64,000 nt of DNA. Origin: RYN-230 sp963813975. Its GTDB lineage: Bacteria > Actinomycetota > Actinomycetes > Streptosporangiales > Streptosporangiaceae. The notes below the pieces were generated by a model. That model searched no databases and was not told where the DNA came from. It was given only the letters and a program-made list of their open reading frames with translations. The DNA is taken from contig CAWFAP010000008.1 in NCBI GenBank assembly GCA_963813975.1, forward strand, positions 248,001 to 312,000. Direction: 5' to 3'. Numbering within the stretch: the stretch's first letter is position 1; every line of letters begins with the position of its first letter. Below are positions 26,105-33,645 of this stretch, in pieces. A program made the translations under genes and the position numbers.

Positions 26105-26929
26105 TTGGCGGATAGCGGCCGGGACAGCCTGCGGGCTGACTGTGCGCGCTGTTTCGGGCTGTGCTGTGCCGCACCGGCGTTCTCAGCTTCCGCCGATTTC
26201 GCGATCGACAAGCCGGCCGGGCAGCCCTGCCCGAATCTGCAACCGGACTTCCGCTGCGTCATCCACAACGACCTCCGGCGGCACGGTTTCCGTGGCTGCG
26301 CCGTGTACGACTGCTTCGGCGCCGGGCAGCGAGTGTCCCAGGTCACCTTTGGTGGGCGGGATTGGCGGCAGGCCCCGCACACCACTCGGCAGATGTTCGA
26401 TGTGTTCGCGGTCATGCGGCAGCTCCACGAAATGCTCTGGTATCTAGGCGAGGCGCTGAGCTTCCGGGCCGCGCACCCCCTCCAGAGCGAGCTGAAGCTC
26501 GCACTCGAGGCAACCGAGCGTATGGCGCACAGCCGCGCTGACGCTCTCCTTGGACTGGACGTGCAGGCGCACCGGGGCAGTGTTAGTGCCCTGCTGCTGC
26601 GCGCCAGCGAACTCATGCGAGCCAGCGTCCCGGGCCAGAAAAAGGACCATGCGGGAGCTGACCTCATTGGCGCCAGACTGGACGGCGCCGACCTCCAGGG
26701 CGCCAACATGAGAGGGGCACACCTCATCGGCGCTGGCCTCAGGGGAGCCAACCTGCGAAAGGCCGATCTGATTGGAGCTGATCTCAGGGACGCTGACCTC
26801 AGCGCCGCTGACCTCAGCGACAGCCTCTTCCTTATCCAATCCCAGCTCGACGCAGCGAAAGGCGATACCGGCACCAAACTGCCACCGTCGCTCACTCGTC
26901 CAGCGCACTGGGCGGCGCCGGCCAGGTAG
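26105..26929 (+). CDS. Pentapeptide-repeat protein with Cys-rich N-terminal domain
   Basis: About 274 residues. The N-terminal 90 residues are cysteine-rich (ADCARCFGLCC, CPNLQPDFRCVIH, FRGCAVYDCFGAG) and could bind metal. A helical segment follows, and then from about residue 180 tandem A(D/N)LxG pentapeptides (ADLIGARLDGADLQGANM and onwards) form a right-handed beta-helix of about 13 repeats. Such helices can mimic DNA, as in gyrase-protecting Qnr proteins, but this architecture has no assigned role. No ATG or GTG is available. TTG 26105 is taken; CTG 26072 has a better-placed GGAGGG. Confidence 0.75.
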   Translation: MADSGRDSLRADCARCFGLCCAAPAFSASADFAIDKPAGQPCPNLQPDFRCVIHNDLRRHGFRGCAVYDCFGAGQRVSQVTFGGRDWRQAPHTTRQMFDVFAVMRQLHEMLWYLGEALSFRAAHPLQSELKLALEATERMAHSRADALLGLDVQAHRGSVSALLLRASELMRASVPGQKKDHAGADLIGARLDGADLQGANMRGAHLIGAGLRGANLRKADLIGADLRDADLSAADLSDSLFLIQSQLDAAKGDTGTKLPPSLTRPAHWAAPAR

Positions 26930-26956
26930 GCAGCCGGCGGTCCGCGGGCAGGCCGG

Positions 26957-27403
26957 TCAGGAACTGGCGGTTCCGAGCGCCGCCGTGATCTCCTGGATGG
27001 CCTCGGCCTCGGCGGGGCTGACGCTCTGCCCTTCCTCCTTGTGCGCGGCCGCGACCTTGCCCGCGAGGGTCAGGACGAAGCGCCGGTACTCACCGAGTTC
27101 CTCAGGCGTCGCCTTGCTCTCGAGCAGTGCTACCCCGTCGCGGAGGTGCTTCAGCCCGTTCTCCCGGAGTTCGGCGGCCGAGTGGTACCTCGCGTGATCG
27201 GTCTCGGGTTTCGCCGCGACGATATCGTCCAGGAGTTCGCTCTCGCCATGCTGGGCGCGCGCTTCGACGTACGCCTTCGACATCGCGATGGACTCGCGGA
27301 TCGTTCCCCCGCGCGCCGCGGTGACCACGATCATGCCGGCGCTCGGCGGGCCCTCGAGCACCATCTTCCATTCCTCCGGAGAGAAGGCCGCTTTTGACGT
27401 CAT
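26957..27403 (-). CDS. Conserved hypothetical protein, 148 residues
   Basis: It starts MTSKAAFSPEEWKMVLEGP, a pattern shared by a family of actinomycete proteins of unknown function that begin with a short SPEEW helix. The rest is helical (GMIVVTAARGG, KAYVEARAQHGESELL, ELGEYRRFVLTLAGKVAAAH). It has no membrane segment and no catalytic motif. AGGAAAGGG lies upstream of the start on the minus strand. Confidence 0.65.
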   Translation of the reverse strand: MTSKAAFSPEEWKMVLEGPPSAGMIVVTAARGGTIRESIAMSKAYVEARAQHGESELLDDIVAAKPETDHARYHSAAELRENGLKHLRDGVALLESKATPEELGEYRRFVLTLAGKVAAAHKEEGQSVSPAEAEAIQEITAALGTASS

Positions 27404-27569
27404 TCGAAGCCCTTTCCTGTCGATGCGAAATCAGGAGCTGGTGACGCGGCAAAAGAACGTACGATCGCGATCATCCCCGGGCCCGGGCCCCCCGACACCA
27501 GGGCTGGGCGACAGATGTGCGGATGCGTTCTCGACGGCGGACCCGGCGGGTCTCTCCTATGCTGGTGTA

Positions 27570-27971
27570 GTGCATCTGGGGCTCATCGCCATCGTGGTCA
27601 GCGAGTACGACCCAGCCATCAGCTTCTTTGTGGACGTGCTGGGCTTCGAGCTGGTGGAGGACTCCCCGGCCCTGACGAACGACGGGCGTCCCAAACGGTG
27701 GGTAGTAGTCCGGCCGCCGGGTGCCGCGACAGGGCTCCTGCTCGCAAGGGCCGACGGGGAAGATCAAGCCGCCATCGTCGGGAGGCAGGCTGCCGGCCGG
27801 GTGGGCTTCTTCCTCCACGTTGAGGATTTCGACGTGGCGTACGCGCGCATGACCTCCGCGGGCGTGCAGTTCCTCACCGCACCGCGGATCGAGGCCTACG
27901 GCCGAGTCGCCGTGTTCGCCGACATCGCCGGCAACAAATGGGACTTGCTCGGGCCCGCGTCGCCAGGCTGA
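27570..27971 (+). CDS. VOC family protein (glyoxalase/bleomycin-resistance type)
   Basis: A 133-residue protein starting at GTG 27570 (VHLGLIAIVVSEYDPAI). It has the paired modules FFVDVLGFELVED and VGFFLHVEDFDVAYARM, with late motifs FLTAPRIEAYGRVAVF and DIAGNKWDLLGP. Closely related proteins are annotated as glyoxalases of unknown substrate. The frame is open upstream, but that part lacks homology. Confidence 0.8.
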   Translation: MHLGLIAIVVSEYDPAISFFVDVLGFELVEDSPALTNDGRPKRWVVVRPPGAATGLLLARADGEDQAAIVGRQAAGRVGFFLHVEDFDVAYARMTSAGVQFLTAPRIEAYGRVAVFADIAGNKWDLLGPASPG

Positions 27972-28124
27972 CAGCTCCTCTTCTTCAGGCCGCAGTTCGG
28001 ATTGTCCTTGGGTAACGACCGTCCAGCGACACATGCCGCCCGAGCGTCCAGGGTTTAGCCACGAGGTGGGTTGGTACCGGTGTGGTCAGTCTGCCGGGCG
28101 CACAGTTCGCAGGGTGGGAGTGAG

Positions 28125-29003
28125 ATGGCGCTTAAGCCAGCGTGGTTCACGGGATGGACCGGCCAGAATGTGCGGCACGCCGCCGCGCTGTTCAGGCAGG
28201 GCCAGAATCCCGCTGCGCGGGTTTACGAGAGCATCGGATCGGACTTCTTCCTGGCGCCGGCCCCAGGCTGGCTGAACCTGGGGTTGTGGGAGGGGCCGGG
28301 TTCGGAAGGTGAGGCCGAAGACGCTTGCCGCCGGCTGATCACGACGCTCGCGTCGGCGCTGCCCGCCGGGGGCGTGATCCTGGATGCAGGCAACGGGCTC
28401 GGGACCCAGGATCCGCTGATCGCCGAGGTGGCCCGCCCGCGCAGGCTGGTGGCGGTCAACATCACCGAGTGGCAACTGAGGGCGGGCCGGGAGCGGCTGC
28501 GGGAGGCCGCAGCTGCGGCCGTGGCCGGAGACGCCGCCCGGCTGCCGGTCGCCGGCGGAACCATAGATGGGGTCATCAGCGTGGAGGCAGCGTTCCATTT
28601 CCGCTCCCGGGAGGCCTTTTTCGCAGAGTGTTACCGGGTGCTCCGTCCCGGGGGCGTGCTGAGCATCTCCGACATCCCCGTCCAACGGTGGCCGGTGCGC
28701 CCCGCGGAGCTGCTCGCCGGCCTGACTCAGCTGCGCGTGTTCGGGCTTCGGCCCAGCATGGCAATGACAGCAGGGCAGATCGCTACGGCAGCACGGGCGG
28801 CCGGGCTGGCCGAAGTGGAGGTCACGGTCTGCGGCGATCGCGTGATCGCCCCTGCGCTCCGGCTCGCCGCAGCGCGGGTGGCCGGTCCGACGGCTGCGCC
28901 CGTGGGGCAGCAGGCCGCCGCCCGCCTGCTGCTGTCGCAGGTGGACCTGCTCTGGCGACGCCGGATAATCGACTACCTCCTGCTTCGCGCCGTCCGCCCG
29001 TAA
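28125..29003 (+). CDS. SAM-dependent methyltransferase (rebeccamycin O-methyltransferase-like group)
   Basis: A 292-residue enzyme starting at ATG 28125 behind GGGAGTGAG. A preface GWLNLGLWEG is typical of the sterol/rebeccamycin O-methyltransferase group. Motif I is VILDAGNGLGTQDPLI, where Asn replaces the usual Cys/Gly of DxGCGxG. The post-I block LVAVNITEWQL and late motif LRPGGVLSISDIP are clear. Substrate unknown; no biosynthetic cluster is visible around it. Confidence 0.82.
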   Translation: MALKPAWFTGWTGQNVRHAAALFRQGQNPAARVYESIGSDFFLAPAPGWLNLGLWEGPGSEGEAEDACRRLITTLASALPAGGVILDAGNGLGTQDPLIAEVARPRRLVAVNITEWQLRAGRERLREAAAAAVAGDAARLPVAGGTIDGVISVEAAFHFRSREAFFAECYRVLRPGGVLSISDIPVQRWPVRPAELLAGLTQLRVFGLRPSMAMTAGQIATAARAAGLAEVEVTVCGDRVIAPALRLAAARVAGPTAAPVGQQAAARLLLSQVDLLWRRRIIDYLLLRAVRP

Positions 29004-29127
29004 CTGGCTCAGCTCAGCCCCACATCGGCTCAGGCAGACCCACCGAGCCGACGGCTCATCCCACCGGCGTGTGCCTGGCTTCGCGGCCGTTTTCGGCGCC
29101 TGCCCGGGCTGGGGTAGCGTCTTGGCC

Positions 29128-30060
29128 ATGGCAGAAAGCCCGGGTTGGCGGCCGCGTAACGACGATCCGCTTTTCATCATGGCGATGGATCACCGTGGCT
29201 CGTTCGGCAAAACCTTGTTTGGTGTCAAGGGCGATAGTCCCGACGATGCTCAGCTGGGTGCGATGAAGTCCGCCAAGCAGCTGATCTTCGAAGGCCTGAT
29301 GGAAGCGGCGCCGATGCTGGCGTCCGGCCGGGCCGGAGTGCTCGTCGATGAGCAGTACGGTCAGCGGGTCATCGACCAGGTCACCGCGGGCGCTGCGTCG
29401 GTGGTGCTGGCCGTGCCGGTCGAGGCCAGCGGGCACGACTGGTTCACCCTGCAGTGGGGCGATCAGTGGCTCAGCCACGCGGAGCAGATCAGGCCCGACT
29501 ACGCGAAGGTCCTCGTCCGTGACAACCCGGGCTTTGATTCCGCGCGGCGTGAGCGGCAGTTCAGCCAGCTCGCGCAGGTCAGTGCGGGGCTGGCGAGGAT
29601 CGGCGTGCCGCTGCTCTACGAACTGCTGGTACCGGCCAGCGATACTCAGCTCGGCCAGGCCGGCCAGGACGCGGACGCCTACGACCGGGACATCCGTCCG
29701 GGTCTGGTGGCGAAGGTGATCGCCGACAACCAGGCGCGCGGTGTCGAGCCGGCGCTATGGAAGGTCGAAGGCCTGGAAACCGTCGAGGCGGCGCAGCAGG
29801 TGGCCGGCCAGGCAAAAGCCGGCGGCCGGGTTGCGGACTTGATCGTTCTGGGCCGCGACGCGCCCGCTGAGCGGCTCGACCACTGGCTTGAGGTGGCCAG
29901 CCAGGTACCTGGCTTTGTCGGCTTCGCGATCGGGCGCAGCATCTGGGAGGACGTGGTGCGGGGCTATGAGGCGTCCGATCATGGTCACGTCGCGGCGGAT
30001 GAGGCGCGCAGCAAGATCGCCGGGCTTTACCTGCGCTTCGCTGCTCACTGGACGGCCTAA
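29128..30060 (+). CDS. DUF2090 protein (IolC C-terminal aldolase-like domain)
   Basis: A 310-residue stand-alone version of the domain found at the C-terminus of some myo-inositol IolC proteins, thought to be 2-deoxy-5-keto-gluconate-6-phosphate aldolase. Visible landmarks are FIMAMDHRGSFGKTLF at the start, GVLVDEQYG, VLVRDNPGFD, YELLVPAS, ALWKVEGLET and GFAIGRSIWED. The TIM-barrel aldolase pattern includes the likely Schiff-base lysine in the WKVEG strand. No inositol genes are nearby, so the in vivo substrate is uncertain. Confidence 0.8.
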   Translation: MAESPGWRPRNDDPLFIMAMDHRGSFGKTLFGVKGDSPDDAQLGAMKSAKQLIFEGLMEAAPMLASGRAGVLVDEQYGQRVIDQVTAGAASVVLAVPVEASGHDWFTLQWGDQWLSHAEQIRPDYAKVLVRDNPGFDSARRERQFSQLAQVSAGLARIGVPLLYELLVPASDTQLGQAGQDADAYDRDIRPGLVAKVIADNQARGVEPALWKVEGLETVEAAQQVAGQAKAGGRVADLIVLGRDAPAERLDHWLEVASQVPGFVGFAIGRSIWEDVVRGYEASDHGHVAADEARSKIAGLYLRFAAHWTA

Positions 30061-30076
30061 TCGCCCGGAACATGCT

Positions 30077-30847
30077 CTAGGCGCGGCGGGCCAGCCAGGC
30101 ATCGAAGTCAGTGGCGACGATGCGCTCGTCGTGCACGTCACGGGCCTGCGGCGAGGCCAGCCAGACGATCGGCGGCCCCATCACGGCCGGGTCGATCAGG
30201 GTGAGACCGGCGGGACGGTCGCCGGGGGGGAGCATGCCGGTCTCGGTGGCGCCGCCTGGCAGCAGCATGTTGACCCTGACCGGGGTACCGGTCAGGTCGG
30301 CTGCCATGATCCGGGACAGCGCCTCCGCACCCGCCCGGGATGGCCCGTACGGCACAAAGCCGCGCCGGTTCATCGTGGCATGGTTCATCGAGATGTTGAC
30401 GATCCGCCCGGACCCCGCGTCCAGCATCCGCGGCGTGAGCTCCCGGGCCATCAGGAAGTAGCCGGTCAGGTTCACGTCGATCACCGCCCGGAACCCTTCG
30501 GGCGGGACGTCCCAGAACCCCTGGGGCTCGACCATGAACCGGGGGTTAACCGACCGCATCCCGAGGCCGGCGTTGTTGACCAGCAGGTCGATGCCGCCGA
30601 GCTGGGACCAGGCCTGGTCGGCCGCACGGGCCACGGACAGGTCGTCACCGGCGTCCGCAGCGATGCCCAGGGCGCCGGGCAGCCGCGCGGCGGCCTCAGC
30701 GGCCCGCTCCGCCGACCGGCTGGTCAGCACGACCATCGCGCCGGCCCGGGCCAGCGCGTCGGCCATGGCCAGGCCGAGGCCGCTGGTCCCCCCGGTGACC
30801 AAGGCCCGGGTGCCGTCCAGATCCACGTCGCTGCCGCCCACCATCAC
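30077..30847 (-). CDS. Short-chain dehydrogenase/reductase
   Basis: A 256-residue classical SDR. The nucleotide motif is TGGTSGLG near residue 18, the NNAG motif is at LLVNNAGLGM, the serine is in VNISMNHAT, and the active-site tyrosine is in VPYGPSRAG. The last motif is YxxxR where nearly all SDRs have YxxxK, a conservative change that may lower activity. Substrate unknown. It converges on the DUF2090 gene with a 16-nt gap. Confidence 0.82.
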   Translation of the reverse strand: MMVGGSDVDLDGTRALVTGGTSGLGLAMADALARAGAMVVLTSRSAERAAEAAARLPGALGIAADAGDDLSVARAADQAWSQLGGIDLLVNNAGLGMRSVNPRFMVEPQGFWDVPPEGFRAVIDVNLTGYFLMARELTPRMLDAGSGRIVNISMNHATMNRRGFVPYGPSRAGAEALSRIMAADLTGTPVRVNMLLPGGATETGMLPPGDRPAGLTLIDPAVMGPPIVWLASPQARDVHDERIVATDFDAWLARRA

Positions 30848-30936
30848 GTCCCCAGGAAGGTGCCTGCTCTTGCTCCCACGCTAAAACGCCTCACCGCACA
30901 CCCGGCCCGAGTCGCTGACGAGAAGCTTCATCCGGA

Positions 30937-31185
30937 CTAGTGGCCCTTGGTCCCGGGCTTGTCTTCGGAGACGTAGCTCCCCCAACCCGCCACGGTCACG
31001 ATCCAGCCCTCATCCCGCAGGAGTTTGGTGGCCTTGCGCACAGTGGCCAGGGCCAGGCCGTACTGCTGCATGAGGTGCTTCTCCCCTGGCACGCGCCCGG
31101 TTAGCTCGCCGCTCTCGATCTGGGCGCGGAGGATCGCATACAACTGCCGCCATGGCGGCTCCGCGATCTCCCGGTTGATGCTCAC
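30937..31185 (-). CDS. Minimal GntR-type regulator, 82 residues
   Basis: Essentially only the winged-helix DNA-binding domain is present: PPWRQLYAILRAQIESGEL, GEKHLMQQYGLALATVRKA, and the wing GWIVTVAGWGSYV. There is no effector domain. Such small GntR proteins are common on actinomycete plasmids and integrative elements. It is divergent from two small genes and shares an 84-120 nt promoter region with them. Confidence 0.82.
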   Translation of the reverse strand: MSINREIAEPPWRQLYAILRAQIESGELTGRVPGEKHLMQQYGLALATVRKATKLLRDEGWIVTVAGWGSYVSEDKPGTKGH

Positions 31186-31305
31186 AAGATCGGAACCTAC
31201 TTGACCAGGTAGAACCCTCCTTTATCGCATGTGACTATAGAAGAGGATAGAACTGTATGATGTGGCCGAGTGAGACAGTCGGCTCGGATGGTGGAGGTGG
31301 CGGCG

Positions 31306-31587
31306 GTGGACACCTACGCGGATCAGCTCTTGGAGCGGCTCAGCGTGGCCTACGGGGAGTTCTGGGAGACGTGGCTCGTGCCCACGGCTATCGGCGCGGG
31401 AGTGTGGTGCGCTCGACTCCGCCGTGAGCACCGGCGCTACATCAACGCCGAGAACCCCGCCATGCTGGGGACCCTCATAGACCTGGATGACCAGCTCGCG
31501 GGGTGGCGGTACTCGCCCGCCGCCACGGCGACCCGGGCCGCCACCGCGGCGACCAGTAAGGCAAGCGCGAGGAGGGATGCGGCATGA
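31306..31587 (+). CDS. Hypothetical protein of a small GntR-linked cassette
   Basis: About 93 residues (up to 105 from GTG 31270). GTG 31306 is chosen because GGAGG (31293-31297) is 8 nt upstream. The protein has a WLVPTAIGAGVWCARLRREH segment and an Ala/Thr-rich basic tail. The YINAENPAMLGTLIDLDDQL segment is seen in plasmid/ICE-type small proteins, but its function is unknown. Its stop overlaps the next start (ATGA). Confidence 0.6.
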   Translation: MDTYADQLLERLSVAYGEFWETWLVPTAIGAGVWCARLRREHRRYINAENPAMLGTLIDLDDQLAGWRYSPAATATRAATAATSKASARRDAA

Positions 31588-31823
31588 CCGACAACCGCTT
31601 CGCGCACGCCGGCAGGAACGTTCCCCGCGCTGGGCTCAGCGTGGTGAAGTGCCCGCTGCACCCCGGATCAGTAGACGTGCACCATCCCGCCGGCGATGAA
31701 CAGATCATGCATGTGTCGGCCGCGTTGTGGGCTGCGTTCATCGACTGGGTGAAGGCCGGGCTCGGTGATTATGACCAGCTGCCGGATGACCCCCGGAAGC
31801 ACTTACCGAGATTCCGCGGCTAA
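31584..31823 (+). CDS. Hypothetical protein, 79 residues
   Basis: The product starts MTDNRFAHAGRNV and contains a short CPLHPGSVDVHHP block, then a helix (ALWAAFIDWVKAGLGDYDQL). No known domain. It overlaps the preceding gene by 4 nt, so it belongs to the same transcript, divergent from the tiny GntR. Confidence 0.6.
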   Translation: MTDNRFAHAGRNVPRAGLSVVKCPLHPGSVDVHHPAGDEQIMHVSAALWAAFIDWVKAGLGDYDQLPDDPRKHLPRFRG

Positions 31824-31887
31824 CCCCAGGTGACGGGCCTGGTGATCAGCCGCGGCAGCGGCCACTTCCCCGGCCCGTCACCTGAGG

Positions 31888-32595
31888 TCAGATCGAGAAG
31901 TCCTGCTCGTACCAGACCTCGGTGCTGGGCGGCCGCGGGGTCGTCGGGCGGGGTGGCCCGACCCCGTCGAGCCTGGCTTCGAGTTCCTCGATCCGGTCGT
32001 GGAGAGCGCGGAGGCTGACGCCGACCACGTCCGGCAGCACGGCGTTGTCGAGGTCCGCGGGTGAGGTCGCGGTCCGGGCGTGCCTGCGGCTGATCACGTG
32101 CCCGGGCACCCCGACCACGACCGAGTCCGGCGGCACCGGCTTGACCACGACGGCGTTCGCGCCGATCCGGCTGTCGTGGCCGATCGTGATCGGGCCCAGC
32201 ACCTTGGCGCCGGCCCCGATCGTCACCCGGTCCCCCACCGTGGGATGGCGCTTGCTGCGGTCCAGGCTGGTGCCGCCGAGAGTCACCCCGTGGTAGATGG
32301 TCACGTCCGTGCCGACCTCGGCGGTTTCCCCGATCACGACACCGGTGGCGTGGTCGATGAACAGCCCGGGACCGAACACCGCGGCCGGGTGGATGTCCAC
32401 CCCGGTGAGCCGCAGGGTGAGCGCGGCGCAGAGCCGGGCCGGCAGGGGGTGGCCGTGCCGCCAGAGCCAGCTGCTGGCCCGGTGCCCCCAGATCGCATGC
32501 ACCCCGGGGTAGGACAGCACGATTTCCAGGCTGCCGCGCGCGGCCGGATCACGGTCCCGGGCGGCCCGCACGTCCGCACGCAGGGCCGCGAGCAT
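31888..32595 (-). CDS. cysE: Serine O-acetyltransferase
   Basis: A 235-residue left-handed beta-helix acetyltransferase of the EpsC/CysE type. An N-terminal helical domain (LRADVRAARDRDPAARG) precedes hexapeptide repeats with the catalytic block FIDHATGVVIGETAEVG and VTIYHGVTLGGT. It makes O-acetylserine from serine and acetyl-CoA. The chain ends EQDFSI; a terminal Ile is what CysE inserts into the CysK active site to form cysteine synthase. It starts 2 nt after cysK, so the two are co-expressed. A roughly 40-residue Pro-rich extension precedes the tail. Confidence 0.92.
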   Translation of the reverse strand: MLAALRADVRAARDRDPAARGSLEIVLSYPGVHAIWGHRASSWLWRHGHPLPARLCAALTLRLTGVDIHPAAVFGPGLFIDHATGVVIGETAEVGTDVTIYHGVTLGGTSLDRSKRHPTVGDRVTIGAGAKVLGPITIGHDSRIGANAVVVKPVPPDSVVVGVPGHVISRRHARTATSPADLDNAVLPDVVGVSLRALHDRIEELEARLDGVGPPRPTTPRPPSTEVWYEQDFSI

Positions 32596-32597
32596 CG

Positions 32598-33530
32598 CTA
32601 GTCGTCCAGGCCCGCGAACAGCGGAGTGCTCAGGTAGCGCTCCCCGAAGTCCGGGACCACGACCACGATCAGCTGGCCGGCGTTCTCCGGGCGGTGCGCG
32701 ATCTGGACCGCGGCCCAGACCGCCGCCCCTGACGAGATGCCGCCGAGCACTCCCTCTTCGCGGGCCATCCGGCGGGCCATGTCCATCGCCTCATCGTTGC
32801 CGACGGTGACGATCTCGTCGATCACGGCGCTGTCGAGAACGTCCGGGACGAACCCGGCGCCGATGCCCTGGATCGGGTGCGGTCCCTTCGGGCCGCCGGA
32901 CAGCACCGGTGACGCGGCCGGCTCGACCGCGACCATGCGCACCGACGGCTTGCGCTGCCTGAGTACCTCGCCGACTCCGGTGATGGTGCCGCCGGTGCCC
33001 ACCCCGGCCACGAAGATGTCCACCGCCCCGTCGGTGTCCCGCCAGACTTCCTCGGCGGTGGTGGCCCGGTGGATGGCCGGGTTGGCCGGATTCTCGAACT
33101 GCTGCGGCATGAAGTAGCGCTGGTCGCTCTTGACCAGTTCCTCGGCCTTGGCGATGGCCCCGGGCATGCCGTCGGGACCGGGGGTGAGCAGCAGGTCAGC
33201 ACCGAGGGCGCGGAGCATCTGGCGCCGCTCCCGGCTCATCGTCTCGGGCATGGTCAGCAGGCAGCGATACCCGCGGGCGGCGCAGACCATGGCCAGCGCG
33301 ATACCGGTATTGCCGCTGGTCGGCTCCAGGATGATGGTGTCCGGCCCGATCAGGCCGTCCCGCTCGGCGGCATCGATCATGGCCACGCCGATACGGTCCT
33401 TGACGCTGTTGGCGGGGTTGAAGAACTCCAGCTTGGCCGCCACCTGCGCGGCGGCGCCGTCGGTGACCCGCTGCAGCCGCACCAGCGGCGTGTTCCCGGT
33501 CAGTTGCGTGACATCGTCGGCGATCCGCAT
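32598..33530 (-). CDS. cysK: Cysteine synthase (O-acetylserine sulfhydrylase)
   Basis: A 310-residue PLP enzyme of normal length. The PLP lysine is in FFNPANSVKDRIG, the substrate loop is EPTSGNTGIA, the phosphate loop is GVGTGGTITGVG, and the late serine is in GISSGAA. It makes cysteine from O-acetylserine and sulfide. ATG 33530 fits the family start (MRIADDVTQLTGNTPLV). It is the first gene of a cysK-cysE operon. Confidence 0.94.
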   Translation of the reverse strand: MRIADDVTQLTGNTPLVRLQRVTDGAAAQVAAKLEFFNPANSVKDRIGVAMIDAAERDGLIGPDTIILEPTSGNTGIALAMVCAARGYRCLLTMPETMSRERRQMLRALGADLLLTPGPDGMPGAIAKAEELVKSDQRYFMPQQFENPANPAIHRATTAEEVWRDTDGAVDIFVAGVGTGGTITGVGEVLRQRKPSVRMVAVEPAASPVLSGGPKGPHPIQGIGAGFVPDVLDSAVIDEIVTVGNDEAMDMARRMAREEGVLGGISSGAAVWAAVQIAHRPENAGQLIVVVVPDFGERYLSTPLFAGLDD

Positions 33531-33595
33531 CGGCCGCACCTTTCCTGGCTGACCTATTCGTCCTAAGCACAGCCTCTCATCTGGTGCGCGGAACG

Positions 33596-33637
33596 CCGCA
33601 GCCCCGGCTACCCGCATCCGGGCGGCCGGGGCTGCGG
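33596..33637 (-). terminator. Terminator between the MFS gene and cysK
   Basis: Perfect 13-bp arms CCGCAGCCCCGGC (33596-33608) and GCCGGGGCTGCGG (33625-33637) lie just after the stop of the upstream MFS gene on the minus strand. The stem should end that transcript before the cysK promoter. Confidence 0.75.
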
Positions 33638-33645
33638 GCCGGAGG

